DNA of 8,385 nt, from assembly GCA_023433965.1 (NCBI GenBank), contig JAEYTQ010000210.1, forward strand, positions 1 to 8,385, written 5' to 3'. Every line of letters begins with the position of its first letter. Positions within the stretch are counted from its first letter, which is position 1. This document shows positions 1 to 6,821 of this stretch, piece after piece. This stretch comes from Pseudomonadota bacterium (GTDB lineage Bacteria > Pseudomonadota > Alphaproteobacteria > Rhizobiales > Xanthobacteraceae). The translations under genes were made by a program, and so were the position numbers. The notes beneath the pieces were generated by a model, which did not search any database, had not been told where the DNA came from, and saw nothing but the letters and a program-made list of their open reading frames with translations.

Positions 1-623
1 ATCTTGTTCGAGGTGCGCGGCCAGATGTAGTCGGAGCCGATGAAGAAGAACGACTTGGCGCCCTTTTGCTTGGCGATCCAGTTCAGGCCGGCGAGAATCT
101 GCTGGGTCGCTTCCTGGCCGGTGTAGATCACGTTCTTGGACTGCTCGAGGCCTTCGTAGAAGGTCGGGTAGTAGAGCATGCCGTTGTACTGCTCGACCAC
201 CGGCAGCACCGCCTTGCGGGAGGCCGCGGTCCAGCAGCCCATGATTGCCGCGACCTTGTCGTTGACGAGAAGCTTCTTCGCCTTCTCGGCGAAGGTCGGC
301 CAATCCGACGCGCCATCCTCCTGGATGAACTTGATCTTGCGGCCGAGCACGCCGCCCGCCGCGTTGATCTGCTCGATCGCGAGCTTTTCGGCCTGGATCG
401 AGCCGGTCTCGGAGATGGCCATCGTGCCGGTCGCCGAGTGCAGGATGCCGACCGTTACCTCGGTGTCGGTGACGGCGAGACCCGTGGTGTTGACCGCCGA
501 GGTCGCCGGGGCCTGCGCAAATGACCCCCGCGGCAGCATCGTCATGGCCGGTACGGCGGCCATTCCCAGCAATAATTTGCGCCGAAGCGGCGACAACACG
601 CCCTTGTTTGCTTCGTCCGACAT
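1..623 (-). CDS. urtA: Urea-type ABC transporter substrate-binding protein, N-terminal part (cut by window edge)
   Basis: This is the first 207 residues of a periplasmic binding protein that would deliver urea, or possibly a short-chain amide, to a branched-chain-amino-acid-type ABC importer; the rest lies beyond the left edge. The start ATG (621-623) is followed by a twin-arginine-like signal peptide: RRKLLLG at residues 14-20, a hydrophobic stretch, then a likely cleavage after SFA at 34-36. The mature part has the family hallmarks: VGILHSATGTMAIS (58-71), EDGASDWPTFAEKA (102-115), GCWTAASRKAVLP (129-141), YYP..YEGLEQS and then IGSDYIWPRTSNK near the cut. These match what I know of UrtA proteins. 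The related FmdD-type amide-binding proteins are the main alternative, and the ligand cannot be settled from this fragment. The ribosome site is weak (GGGGGTG upstream). The gene is divergent from a sensor kinase gene across 170 bp, suggesting it is a regulatory target. Confidence 0.85.
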   Translation of the reverse strand, partial: MSDEANKGVLSPLRRKLLLGMAAVPAMTMLPRGSFAQAPATSAVNTTGLAVTDTEVTVGILHSATGTMAISETGSIQAEKLAIEQINAAGGVLGRKIKFIQEDGASDWPTFAEKAKKLLVNDKVAAIMGCWTAASRKAVLPVVEQYNGMLYYPTFYEGLEQSKNVIYTGQEATQQILAGLNWIAKQKGAKSFFFIGSDYIWPRTSNK

Positions 624-692
624 GAGCACCCCCACTTTTGTTCGAGAACACGCGATTGGTGCCGTGAGGATGGCTTGGATTTGGGCAACAAA

Positions 693-716
693 AGCATACG
701 CAAGATCGCGTATACT
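693..716. promoter_or_regulatory. 24-bp inverted repeat, candidate response-regulator operator
   Basis: The left arm AGCATACGC (693-701) and right arm GCGTATACT (708-716) are reverse complements apart from one mismatch, and are separated by AAGATC. The inner six bases (ATACGC/GCGTAT) are perfect. A short-armed dyad in a divergent spacer next to a LuxR-type regulator gene is the expected form of an operator for a dimer of that class. The identity of the binding protein is inferred. Confidence 0.5.
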
Positions 717-746
717 GCACCGCAAAATGCCGACGTAGGCTTTTGG

Positions 747-775
747 TACGGAATTTGCGAGGGCTCGGGTCCGTA
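747..775. repeat. Second, wider inverted repeat near the kinase start
   Basis: TACGGA (747-752) and TCCGTA (770-775) are perfect 6-bp inverted arms separated by 17 bp, ending 18 bp before the kinase start codon. TACG also occurs in the upstream dyad, so this could be a weaker second regulator site or a leader hairpin. An arm of this length can arise by chance. Confidence 0.3.
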
Positions 776-793
776 TCGGGAGTGGGGTAGAGC

Positions 794-3700
794 GTGGCAG
801 GGCGGCAGCGAATAGACCGCGTCAGGCGCCAGTACAACCAATGGGTCGCCAACCAGACGCTGGAAGACTACGCGCTGCGCTTCACCGCGAAGAGCGCGCG
901 CCGCTGGTCCGCCGCGCGGGTCGCCAACACCGCGCTGGGCGCGATCTCGTTCCTGGCGATGGAGGCGATCGGCGGTACCATCACGCTGAACTATGGGGTC
1001 ACCAACGCGACCACCGCGATCCTCGTGGTCTCTCTGATTATCTTCTGCTGCGGGGTGCCGATCGCCTATTATGCCGCCAAATGCGGCATCGACATCGACC
1101 TGCTCACGCGTGGCGCCGGCTTCGGCTACATCGGCTCGACCGTGACCTCGCTGATCTATGCGTCCTTCACCTTTATCTTCTTCGCGATCGAAGCCGTGAT
1201 TCTGGCGTCCGCGCTCGAGATGTGTTTCGGGATCCCGCGCCCGATCGGCTATCTCATCAGCGCCGTCGTCATCATCCCGCTGGTGGCTTATGGCATCACG
1301 CTGATCAGCCGCTTTCAGTTGTGGACGCAGCCGCTGTGGGTGATCCTTCACATCATTCCGTTCGCGGCGATCGCCTGGCACAACCCGAGCTCTTTTGCGG
1401 AGTGGCGCAAGTTCTCGGGCGAGCACGGCGACCTCAACGGACATTTCGACCTGTTGCTGTTCGGCGTCGCGGCTTCGGTGGTGTTCTCGCTGGTGGCGCA
1501 GATCGGCGAGCAGGTCGACTTCCTGCGATTCCTGCCGCGCGACCGTCGCGCCTCCAGGGTCTCCTGGTGGGTGGCGATGATGAGCGCAGGACCGGGCTGG
1601 ATCGTGCTGGGCGCGCTGAAGCTCCTGGCCGGCTCGTTTCTCGCCTTCTTCGCGCTCAGCCACGGCGTGCCGCCCGAGGAGGCCGCCGAGCCGGCGCACA
1701 TGTATCTCGAAGCGTTCCGCTATGTGCTCTCGCAGCCCGAGCTCGCACTGGCGTTGACCGGCACGTTCGTCATCCTGTCGCAGGTCAAGATCAACGTCAC
1801 CAACGCCTATGCCGGCTCGATCGCCTGGTCGAACTTCTTCTCGCGCCTGACCCACAGCCATCCCGGGCGCGTGGTCTGGCTGGTCTTCAACGTCATCGTG
1901 GCGTTGCTGTTGATGGAGATCGGCGTCTACAAGGCCCTGGAACAGACGCTGGCGCTCTATTCGAACGTCGCGATAGCCTGGGTCGGCGCGCTGGTCGCCG
2001 ATCTCGTCGTCAACAAGCCGCTCGGATTGCGGCCGCAGCAGATCGAGTTCAAGCGCGCGCATCTCTACGACGTCAATCCGGTCGGCGTGGGCGCCATGAC
2101 GATAGCGACCATCGTCTCCATCAGCGCCTTCTATGGCCTGTTCGGACCGACCGCGAAGGCCCTGTCGGCCTTCATCGCGCTCGCGGCGGCCTTCATCACC
2201 GCGCCGTTGATCGCGTGGGCAACCGGCGGCAAGTACTACATCGCGCGCAAGCCGAAGCGGAGCTGGCAGAACATCGAAGCTATTCAATGCTGCATCTGCG
2301 AGCACGGGTTTGAACCGGAGGACATGGCCTCCTGCCCCGCTTACGCCGGCCCGATCTGCTCCCTGTGCTGTTCGCTGGACGCGCGCTGTCACGATCTCTG
2401 CAAGCCGCACGCACGAATCCAGGCCCAGGTGTCGGAGACGCTGGGCAGACTGATGCCGGAGCCGATCTATGCTCGCATCAACTCGCAGCTCGGCCACTAC
2501 ATCGGCGTGTTCGTGGTTTCCGCGGGCCTCGTTGCGCTGGTGCTCGGCCTGATTTATCTGCAGACGTCGGCGAGCGTGCATGGCGACAACGCAATCGTTT
2601 CCGACGTGCTCTGGAAGGTGTTCTTCTCGCTCAGCATCATCATCGGCGTTGTCGCATGGCTGTTCGTGCTGGCGCAGCAGAGCCGCCGCGCCGCCGAAGC
2701 CGAGACGCGGCGGCAGACCGCGCTGCTGATCCAGGAGATCGACGCCCACAAGCGCACCGACGCCGAGCTCCAGCGCGCCAAGGAGGTCGCCGAATCCGCC
2801 AACCTCGCCAAGAGCCGCTATGTCGTCGGCCTGAGCCACGAGCTGCGCTCGCCGCTGAACGCGATCAGCGGCTATGCCCAGCTGCTGGAGCAGGATGCGA
2901 CGCTCAGCACCAAGCCTCGGGACCAGGTTCGCGTGGTCCGCCGCAGCGCCGACCACCTCTCCGGCCTGATCGACGGCATCCTGGACATCTCGAAGATCGA
3001 GGCGGGGCGGCTGTATCTGTCGCGCGACGAGGTGCGCTTGGGCGAGTTCCTCGACCAGCTCGTCGGCATGTTCCGCCTGCAGGCCGCGGCCAAGGGCATC
3101 GACTTCGTGTTCCGGCGGCCGCCGCACCTGCCGCGCGTGGTCTATGCCGACGAGAAGCGGCTGCGACAGGTGCTGATCAACCTGCTCTCGAACGCCATCA
3201 AATTCACCCAGACCGGCAGCGTGCAGTTCGTGGTGCACTATCGCAGCCCGGTCGCGGAGTTCGAGGTGGTCGACACCGGCCCGGGCATCCAGGCCGACGA
3301 TCTCGAACGCATCTTCGCGCCATTCGAGCGGGGGGCGCTCGGCGTCTCGCAACCACAGACCGGCACCGGCCTCGGGCTCACGATCAGCCGCCTGCTCGCC
3401 GGCGTGATGGGCGGCGACATCAAGGTCACGAGCACGGTCGGCACCGGCTCGACGTTCAAGGTCAAGATTCTGCTCTCGGAGGTCACCAATCCCCAGCGCA
3501 TCGCGCCGGTGGAGGCACCGGTCTCCGGCTATCACGGCCCGCGCAAGACCATCCTCGTCACCGACGATGATCCCGTTCATCGCGACCTCCTGCGCGAGGT
3601 GCTGACGCCGCTCGGCTTCATTCTGCTCAGTGCGCCCGACGGCGCGGGCTGCTTGGCGCTGGCGCAGCATTGCCGACCGGATCTGTTCCTGCTGGACATC

Positions 3701-4165
3701 TCGATGCCCGCCATGGACGGCTGGGCCGTGGCCGAGGCTTTGCGCGCGAGCGGCCATCATCAGGCACGCATCCTGATGGTGTCCGCAAGCGCGCTCGAGG
3801 CCCATGGCGCGCCGCTGGCGCAGCCCTTTCACGACGGTTACCTGATGAAGCCCATCGACATCCCGCGGCTGCTCGAGACGATCCGCCAGTTGCTCAAGCT
3901 CGAGTGGCAATACGGCTCGAACGGGACCGCGGTGCCGCTCTGGCGTCCCGAGACCGGGTCGAAGCCGCCGCTGCGGCACATCGAGGCGCTGATCGGATTG
4001 GGCCAGATCGGCTACGTCAAGGGCATCCAGCTGAAGCTGGACGAGATCGGCAGCGAGCACCCCGAACATGCCGACTTCGTTGCGCAGATGCGATCGCTGG
4101 TCGATCGCTTCGATCTCGACCAGTACATGACCACATTGAAGACGTTGCATGCTTATGAGCATTGA
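794..4165 (+). CDS. NCS1 permease-like hybrid sensor histidine kinase with receiver domain
   Basis: This 1123-residue inner-membrane sensor kinase has a permease-derived input domain. Residues ~1-490 form a polytopic, roughly 12-helix segment resembling NCS1 nucleobase/allantoin:cation symporters. A nine-cysteine cluster follows (C499, 500, 502, 514, 522, 525, 526, 532, 536), then two further membrane helices (~569-591 and ~606-629) and a charged probable coiled coil (~630-670). The kinase core has an H-box with phosphoacceptor His682 (SHELRSPLNAISGYAQLLEQ), N-box Asn800, DTGPG at 827-831 and GTGLGL at 857-862. A receiver domain has acidic Asp924/Asp925, phosphoacceptor Asp968, Ser997 and Lys1019. 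A helical tail (~1035-1123) has no HPt-type histidine motif that I can see. The GTG start directly follows an in-frame TAG (788-790) and has GGGG six bases upstream; no upstream in-frame start is possible. The stop overlaps the next gene, so the two are probably an operon and a signalling pair. The ligand is unknown; the neighbouring urea-type transporter gene suggests a nitrogenous solute. Confidence 0.9.
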   Translation: MAGRQRIDRVRRQYNQWVANQTLEDYALRFTAKSARRWSAARVANTALGAISFLAMEAIGGTITLNYGVTNATTAILVVSLIIFCCGVPIAYYAAKCGIDIDLLTRGAGFGYIGSTVTSLIYASFTFIFFAIEAVILASALEMCFGIPRPIGYLISAVVIIPLVAYGITLISRFQLWTQPLWVILHIIPFAAIAWHNPSSFAEWRKFSGEHGDLNGHFDLLLFGVAASVVFSLVAQIGEQVDFLRFLPRDRRASRVSWWVAMMSAGPGWIVLGALKLLAGSFLAFFALSHGVPPEEAAEPAHMYLEAFRYVLSQPELALALTGTFVILSQVKINVTNAYAGSIAWSNFFSRLTHSHPGRVVWLVFNVIVALLLMEIGVYKALEQTLALYSNVAIAWVGALVADLVVNKPLGLRPQQIEFKRAHLYDVNPVGVGAMTIATIVSISAFYGLFGPTAKALSAFIALAAAFITAPLIAWATGGKYYIARKPKRSWQNIEAIQCCICEHGFEPEDMASCPAYAGPICSLCCSLDARCHDLCKPHARIQAQVSETLGRLMPEPIYARINSQLGHYIGVFVVSAGLVALVLGLIYLQTSASVHGDNAIVSDVLWKVFFSLSIIIGVVAWLFVLAQQSRRAAEAETRRQTALLIQEIDAHKRTDAELQRAKEVAESANLAKSRYVVGLSHELRSPLNAISGYAQLLEQDATLSTKPRDQVRVVRRSADHLSGLIDGILDISKIEAGRLYLSRDEVRLGEFLDQLVGMFRLQAAAKGIDFVFRRPPHLPRVVYADEKRLRQVLINLLSNAIKFTQTGSVQFVVHYRSPVAEFEVVDTGPGIQADDLERIFAPFERGALGVSQPQTGTGLGLTISRLLAGVMGGDIKVTSTVGTGSTFKVKILLSEVTNPQRIAPVEAPVSGYHGPRKTILVTDDDPVHRDLLREVLTPLGFILLSAPDGAGCLALAQHCRPDLFLLDISMPAMDGWAVAEALRASGHHQARILMVSASALEAHGAPLAQPFHDGYLMKPIDIPRLLETIRQLLKLEWQYGSNGTAVPLWRPETGSKPPLRHIEALIGLGQIGYVKGIQLKLDEIGSEHPEHADFVAQMRSLVDRFDLDQYMTTLKTLHAYEH

Positions 4166-5075
4166 ACCCAAGAAGCGCGACGTCGCGCTCGTCGTCGACG
4201 ATTCCCCGGAGACGCTGCGGCTGCTCACCGACGCGCGCGACGGCGCCGGTATGACGGTCATGGTGGCGCTCGACGGCGCCGCCGCGATGCGCATCATCGA
4301 TCAGATCACGCCCGACATCGTGCTGCTCGATGCCGTGATGCCTGGCATCGACGGCTTCGAGACCTGCCGGCGGCTCAAGCGCGATGCCGGGCTTGCCAAT
4401 GTCCCCGTGATCTTCATGACGGGCCTTGCCGAAACCGAGCACATCGTACGCGGACTGGAAGCCGGCGGCGTCGACTACGTGACCAAGCCGATCGTGATCG
4501 AGGAGATGCTGGCGCGCATCCGCGTCCATCTCGGCAATGCCCGGCTGACCCAGAGCGCGCGCGCCGCACTCGACGTCTCCGGACGCTTCCTGTTCGCGGT
4601 CAATCGCCAGGGCGATCTGCTATGGGCAACCCCGCAGGCGCAGAGACTGCTGTCCGACCACCGCGGCGCACAGGCCGACGACTTCGTCCTGCCGCCAGCG
4701 CTGCTGCAATGGCTGGAGCAGGCCAAGGCCAAAGGCAGCGCGAAGTCCCAAGCAGTCTCTCTGCCTGACAATCCGCAACTCCGGCTCTACTACATGGGCG
4801 AAACCGCGCCGAACGAGTTCCTGCTGCGGCTCTCCAGGGACTCCGGCACAACGCTGCCGCCCGAATTCAGCAGCGAGCTCGGCCTCACCACCCGGGAAGG
4901 CGAGGTTCTGGCCTGGCTCAGCAAGGGCAAGACCAACCGCGACATCGCGCAGATTCTTGGATTGAGCCCGCGCACCGTCGACAAGCATCTGGAGCAGATC
5001 TACGCCAAGCTCGGCGTGGAGAACCGGACGGCCGCCGCGGCGATCGCCACGAATGCGACGCGGAGGAATTCGTGA
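4149..5075 (+). CDS. LuxR-family response regulator (REC - middle domain - HTH)
   Basis: A 308-residue cytoplasmic transcription regulator, very likely the partner of the upstream kinase. The receiver (~11-125) has acidic Asp17/Asp18, phosphoacceptor Asp61 in IVLLDAVMPGIDG, Thr91 and Lys113 followed by Pro. The middle region (~130-235) includes LFAVNRQGDLLWATPQAQRL, which looks PAS-like but is not a clear match. The C-terminal LuxR/FixJ helix-turn-helix (~244-300) has LTTREGEVL and the recognition region LSPRTVDKHLEQIYAKLGV. The ATG at 4149 lies inside the kinase gene (17-bp overlap), with GAAG seven bases upstream. ATG at 4155 is an alternative, but it lies farther from that site. The overlap suggests translational coupling. 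At 308 residues it is longer than the usual ~210-residue NarL/FixJ regulators because of the middle domain. The likely target is the divergent urtA-like promoter region, by inference. Confidence 0.92.
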   Translation: MLMSIEPKKRDVALVVDDSPETLRLLTDARDGAGMTVMVALDGAAAMRIIDQITPDIVLLDAVMPGIDGFETCRRLKRDAGLANVPVIFMTGLAETEHIVRGLEAGGVDYVTKPIVIEEMLARIRVHLGNARLTQSARAALDVSGRFLFAVNRQGDLLWATPQAQRLLSDHRGAQADDFVLPPALLQWLEQAKAKGSAKSQAVSLPDNPQLRLYYMGETAPNEFLLRLSRDSGTTLPPEFSSELGLTTREGEVLAWLSKGKTNRDIAQILGLSPRTVDKHLEQIYAKLGVENRTAAAAIATNATRRNS

Positions 5076-5116
5076 GTCTGCTGCAAATGTGTTGAGATGC
5101 CGCGCACCCGAGCCAC

Positions 5117-5148
5117 GTCGTCCCGGGCTCGCTTCGCGCCGGGACGAC
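5117..5148. repeat. GC-rich hairpin between convergent genes (dispersed-repeat-like, possible terminator)
   Basis: Perfect 10-bp inverted arms GTCGTCCCGG (5117-5126) and CCGGGACGAC (5139-5148) flank a 12-base loop. The hairpin sits between the response regulator stop and the stop of the convergent monooxygenase, where it could stop transcripts from either side. No T-run follows on either strand, so it is not a textbook intrinsic terminator. From memory the sequence resembles a palindromic element scattered between genes in Bradyrhizobium. Confidence 0.55.
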
Positions 5149-5156
5149 AGCGGAGT

Positions 5157-5183
5157 GTCGGGGTGAACGTCGCCACCCCTGAC
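5157..5183. repeat. Small bulged hairpin before the monooxygenase stop
   Basis: GGGGTG (5160-5165) pairs with CACCCC (5174-5179) around an 8-base loop. GTC (5157-5159) and GAC (5181-5183) extend the stem past a one-base bulge. It lies just beyond the 3' end of the minus-strand monooxygenase gene and could contribute to termination or 3'-end stability there. There is no T-run. Confidence 0.35.
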
Positions 5184-5193
5184 ATCGGCATCC

Positions 5194-6696
5194 TCAACTG
5201 TACACAAACGCCTTGTCGTCGAGGTCCGTTTTCGGGATCTCGTCCTTTTCGGTCCAGTAATCCTGGCTGTGCTGCCATTCCGGCTTGTCGCCGCGCTTGG
5301 GCAACAGGTCCATGTTGCGCATCATGTAGCCGGGGTTGAAGTTTTCCGGATCGATCCAGGGCAGGATCGGCATGTTGTGATCTTCCGGGCGGAGCTTGAC
5401 CTCGACCTTCCTGGCACCTTTCGCCTTCATGTGTCCGAGCAGCCTGCAGACGAAATCGGCGACGAGATCGACGCGCAGCGTCCAGCTGGCGCGGAAATAG
5501 CCGAACACCCAGACCATATTCGGAACGCCCGTGAACATCATGCCGCGGTAGGTGACGGTGTCGCCGAAGGCGAGCGGCTTGCCGTCGATCGCGAAGGCGA
5601 TATCGCCGAGCGCGGCGAGGTCGAAGCCGGTCGCGGTGACGATGATGTCGGCCTCGAGCACCTTGCCTGATTTGAGCTGGATGCCGTTCTCCACGAAGCT
5701 TTCGATCTCATCGGTCACGACCGAGGCCTTGCCGCTGGCGATGCCCTTGAACAGATCGGCATCCGGTACGAAGGCGATGCGCTGCCGCCACGGCCGGTAT
5801 TTCGGCGTGAAGTGCGTTTCGACGTCGTAGTCGGGACCGAGCACCGCACTGATCTGGCCGATCAGCTCCTTTTTGACCTGCTCGGGCTTGGACACGCAGA
5901 GTTTCGTGAACGCATCCTGCTCGAACAGGATCTTGCGCCGCACGATCTCGTGGATCCAGGCCTCGTCGACCTGCAACCGGCGCAGTTCTTCCGCGATCTC
6001 GATGGCGTTGCGGCCCAGGCGGAAGTAGGTCGGTGAACGCTGCAGCATGGTGACATGCGCGCATTGGTCCGCGATGTTCGGCACCAGCGTCGCCGCGGTG
6101 GCGCCTGAGCCGATCACGACGACCTTCTTGTTCGCGAGCTCGATATCATCGGGCCAGGTCTGGGGATGGACGATGCGACCCTTGAAGCGGTCCATGCCCT
6201 TCCATTCCGGCGTGTAGCCTTCCGAGTGGCGATAATAGCCCTGGCACATCCAGAGGAAGTTGGCGGTGAAGGTCCTGGGCTCGCCGGTGTCGGTCGTCAC
6301 CGCCTCGATGGTCCAGAGATTTTGCTCGCTCGACCAGCTCGCCGAATTGATCCTGTGCTTGTAGCGAATGTGCCGCGCTATATCGTTGTCGTCGACAACC
6401 TCTTTCATATAGGAGAGGATTTCCTCGGCGGTTGCAATCGGCGGGCCGACCCACGGCTTGAAGCTGTAACCGAAGGTATGGAGATCGCTGTCGGAGCGAA
6501 TGCCGGGATAGCGATGTGTGCTCCAGGTGCCGCCGAACGTTTCCTGTGTCTCCAGGATGACGTAGCTCGTGCCCGGAAGCTGCTGCTGGATGTGATAGGC
6601 GCTGCCGATGCCGGAGATACCGGCGCCGACGATCAGCACGTCGAAATGTTCAGAGGCCTGCTTGGCCGTGGCGTGACTGCGAACAGCGACATTCAT
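5194..6696 (-). CDS. Flavin-containing monooxygenase, EthA-like Baeyer-Villiger type
   Basis: A predicted FAD- and NADPH-dependent monooxygenase that would insert one oxygen atom into ketones or oxidise sulfur/nitrogen compounds; its substrate is unknown. With the start at 6696 it has 500 residues. The FAD Rossmann motif GAGISG is at 24-29, FGGTW at 54-58 and YPGIRSDSD at 63-71. The Baeyer-Villiger fingerprint F-K-G-R-I-V-H-P-Q-T-W spans 171-181, and the second (NADPH) Rossmann motif GSGATA spans 196-201. Motif order, length and much of the sequence (for example HVTMLQRSPTYF, ASWTL and FVCRLL) agree with mycobacterial EthA as I remember it. I chose ATG 6694-6696 because AGAAG lies five bases upstream and family members begin shortly before the FAD motif. 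An in-frame ATG at 6766-6768 would add 24 residues of unremarkable, charged sequence. It is convergent with the regulator and downstream of the protease on the same strand, with 125 bp between them. Confidence 0.9.
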   Translation of the reverse strand: MNVAVRSHATAKQASEHFDVLIVGAGISGIGSAYHIQQQLPGTSYVILETQETFGGTWSTHRYPGIRSDSDLHTFGYSFKPWVGPPIATAEEILSYMKEVVDDNDIARHIRYKHRINSASWSSEQNLWTIEAVTTDTGEPRTFTANFLWMCQGYYRHSEGYTPEWKGMDRFKGRIVHPQTWPDDIELANKKVVVIGSGATAATLVPNIADQCAHVTMLQRSPTYFRLGRNAIEIAEELRRLQVDEAWIHEIVRRKILFEQDAFTKLCVSKPEQVKKELIGQISAVLGPDYDVETHFTPKYRPWRQRIAFVPDADLFKGIASGKASVVTDEIESFVENGIQLKSGKVLEADIIVTATGFDLAALGDIAFAIDGKPLAFGDTVTYRGMMFTGVPNMVWVFGYFRASWTLRVDLVADFVCRLLGHMKAKGARKVEVKLRPEDHNMPILPWIDPENFNPGYMMRNMDLLPKRGDKPEWQHSQDYWTEKDEIPKTDLDDKAFVYS

Positions 6697-6795
6697 TGTT
6701 GCTTCTATGCCTTGCTTGCTTTTGTGGCCGCCCTTGACCGGACGGCGCGTTTCCTCCGCAACGGGCATGATCGCCCGCCGCGCCTCCGCTTCAAA

Positions 6796-6809
6796 ATGAC
6801 ATAGATCAA
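6796..6809 (-). promoter_or_regulatory. Imperfect FNR/FixK-like box upstream of the monooxygenase
   Basis: On the minus strand the sequence reads TTGATCTATGTCAT. Compared with the FixK2-type pattern TTGA-N6-TCAA it matches seven of eight fixed positions. Its centre lies about 106 bp upstream of the chosen ATG, which leaves room for a class II activator site and a leader of about 65 nt. A match this short can occur by chance, and no clear -10 element follows. Confidence 0.25.
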
Positions 6810-6821
6810 GTCACGGTCAAA

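Larger units (their letters stand above)
624..793. promoter_or_regulatory. Divergent promoter region between urtA-like gene and sensor kinase gene
   Basis: This 170-bp spacer must hold the promoters of both divergent genes. It is visibly richer in A/T than the flanking genes and contains two inverted repeats (693-716 and 747-775). TATACT (711-716, plus strand) and TATGCT (698-693, minus strand) resemble -10 hexamers. Both lie inside the arms of the first dyad and neither has a convincing -35 partner, as would fit activator-dependent promoters. The promoter placement is inference. Confidence 0.5.

Noticed and set aside
66..738. Plus-strand frames over the urtA-like gene and its upstream spacer
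   Set aside because: The minus strand encodes a clear binding protein there with a signal peptide; the plus-strand frames have no recognisable features.
841..2313. A 490-codon plus-strand frame inside the kinase gene
   Set aside because: It is out of frame with the permease-like domain and gives an Arg/Ala-rich translation without membrane segments; it is a frame-shadow of the real gene.
2365..3570. A 401-codon plus-strand frame inside the kinase gene
   Set aside because: It overlaps the HisKA/HATPase region in another frame and encodes Arg/Pro/Ala-rich sequence with no motifs. It does not show a frameshift in the kinase, whose domains are continuous.
542..4297. A 1251-codon open frame on the minus strand opposite the sensor kinase
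   Set aside because: It is antisense to a gene with unmistakable domains. Its translation is a low-complexity run rich in Arg, Asp, Gln, Ala and His with no recognisable domain, as expected when a high-GC3 gene is read in reverse.
4017..5278. Several minus-strand frames opposite the response regulator
   Set aside because: They are antisense to well-defined receiver and LuxR domains, have unnatural composition and no ribosome sites that I can see.
5097..5339. An 80-codon plus-strand frame starting in the convergent spacer
   Set aside because: It consists of the hairpin repeat plus the antisense of the monooxygenase 3' end; the translation is repeat-derived.
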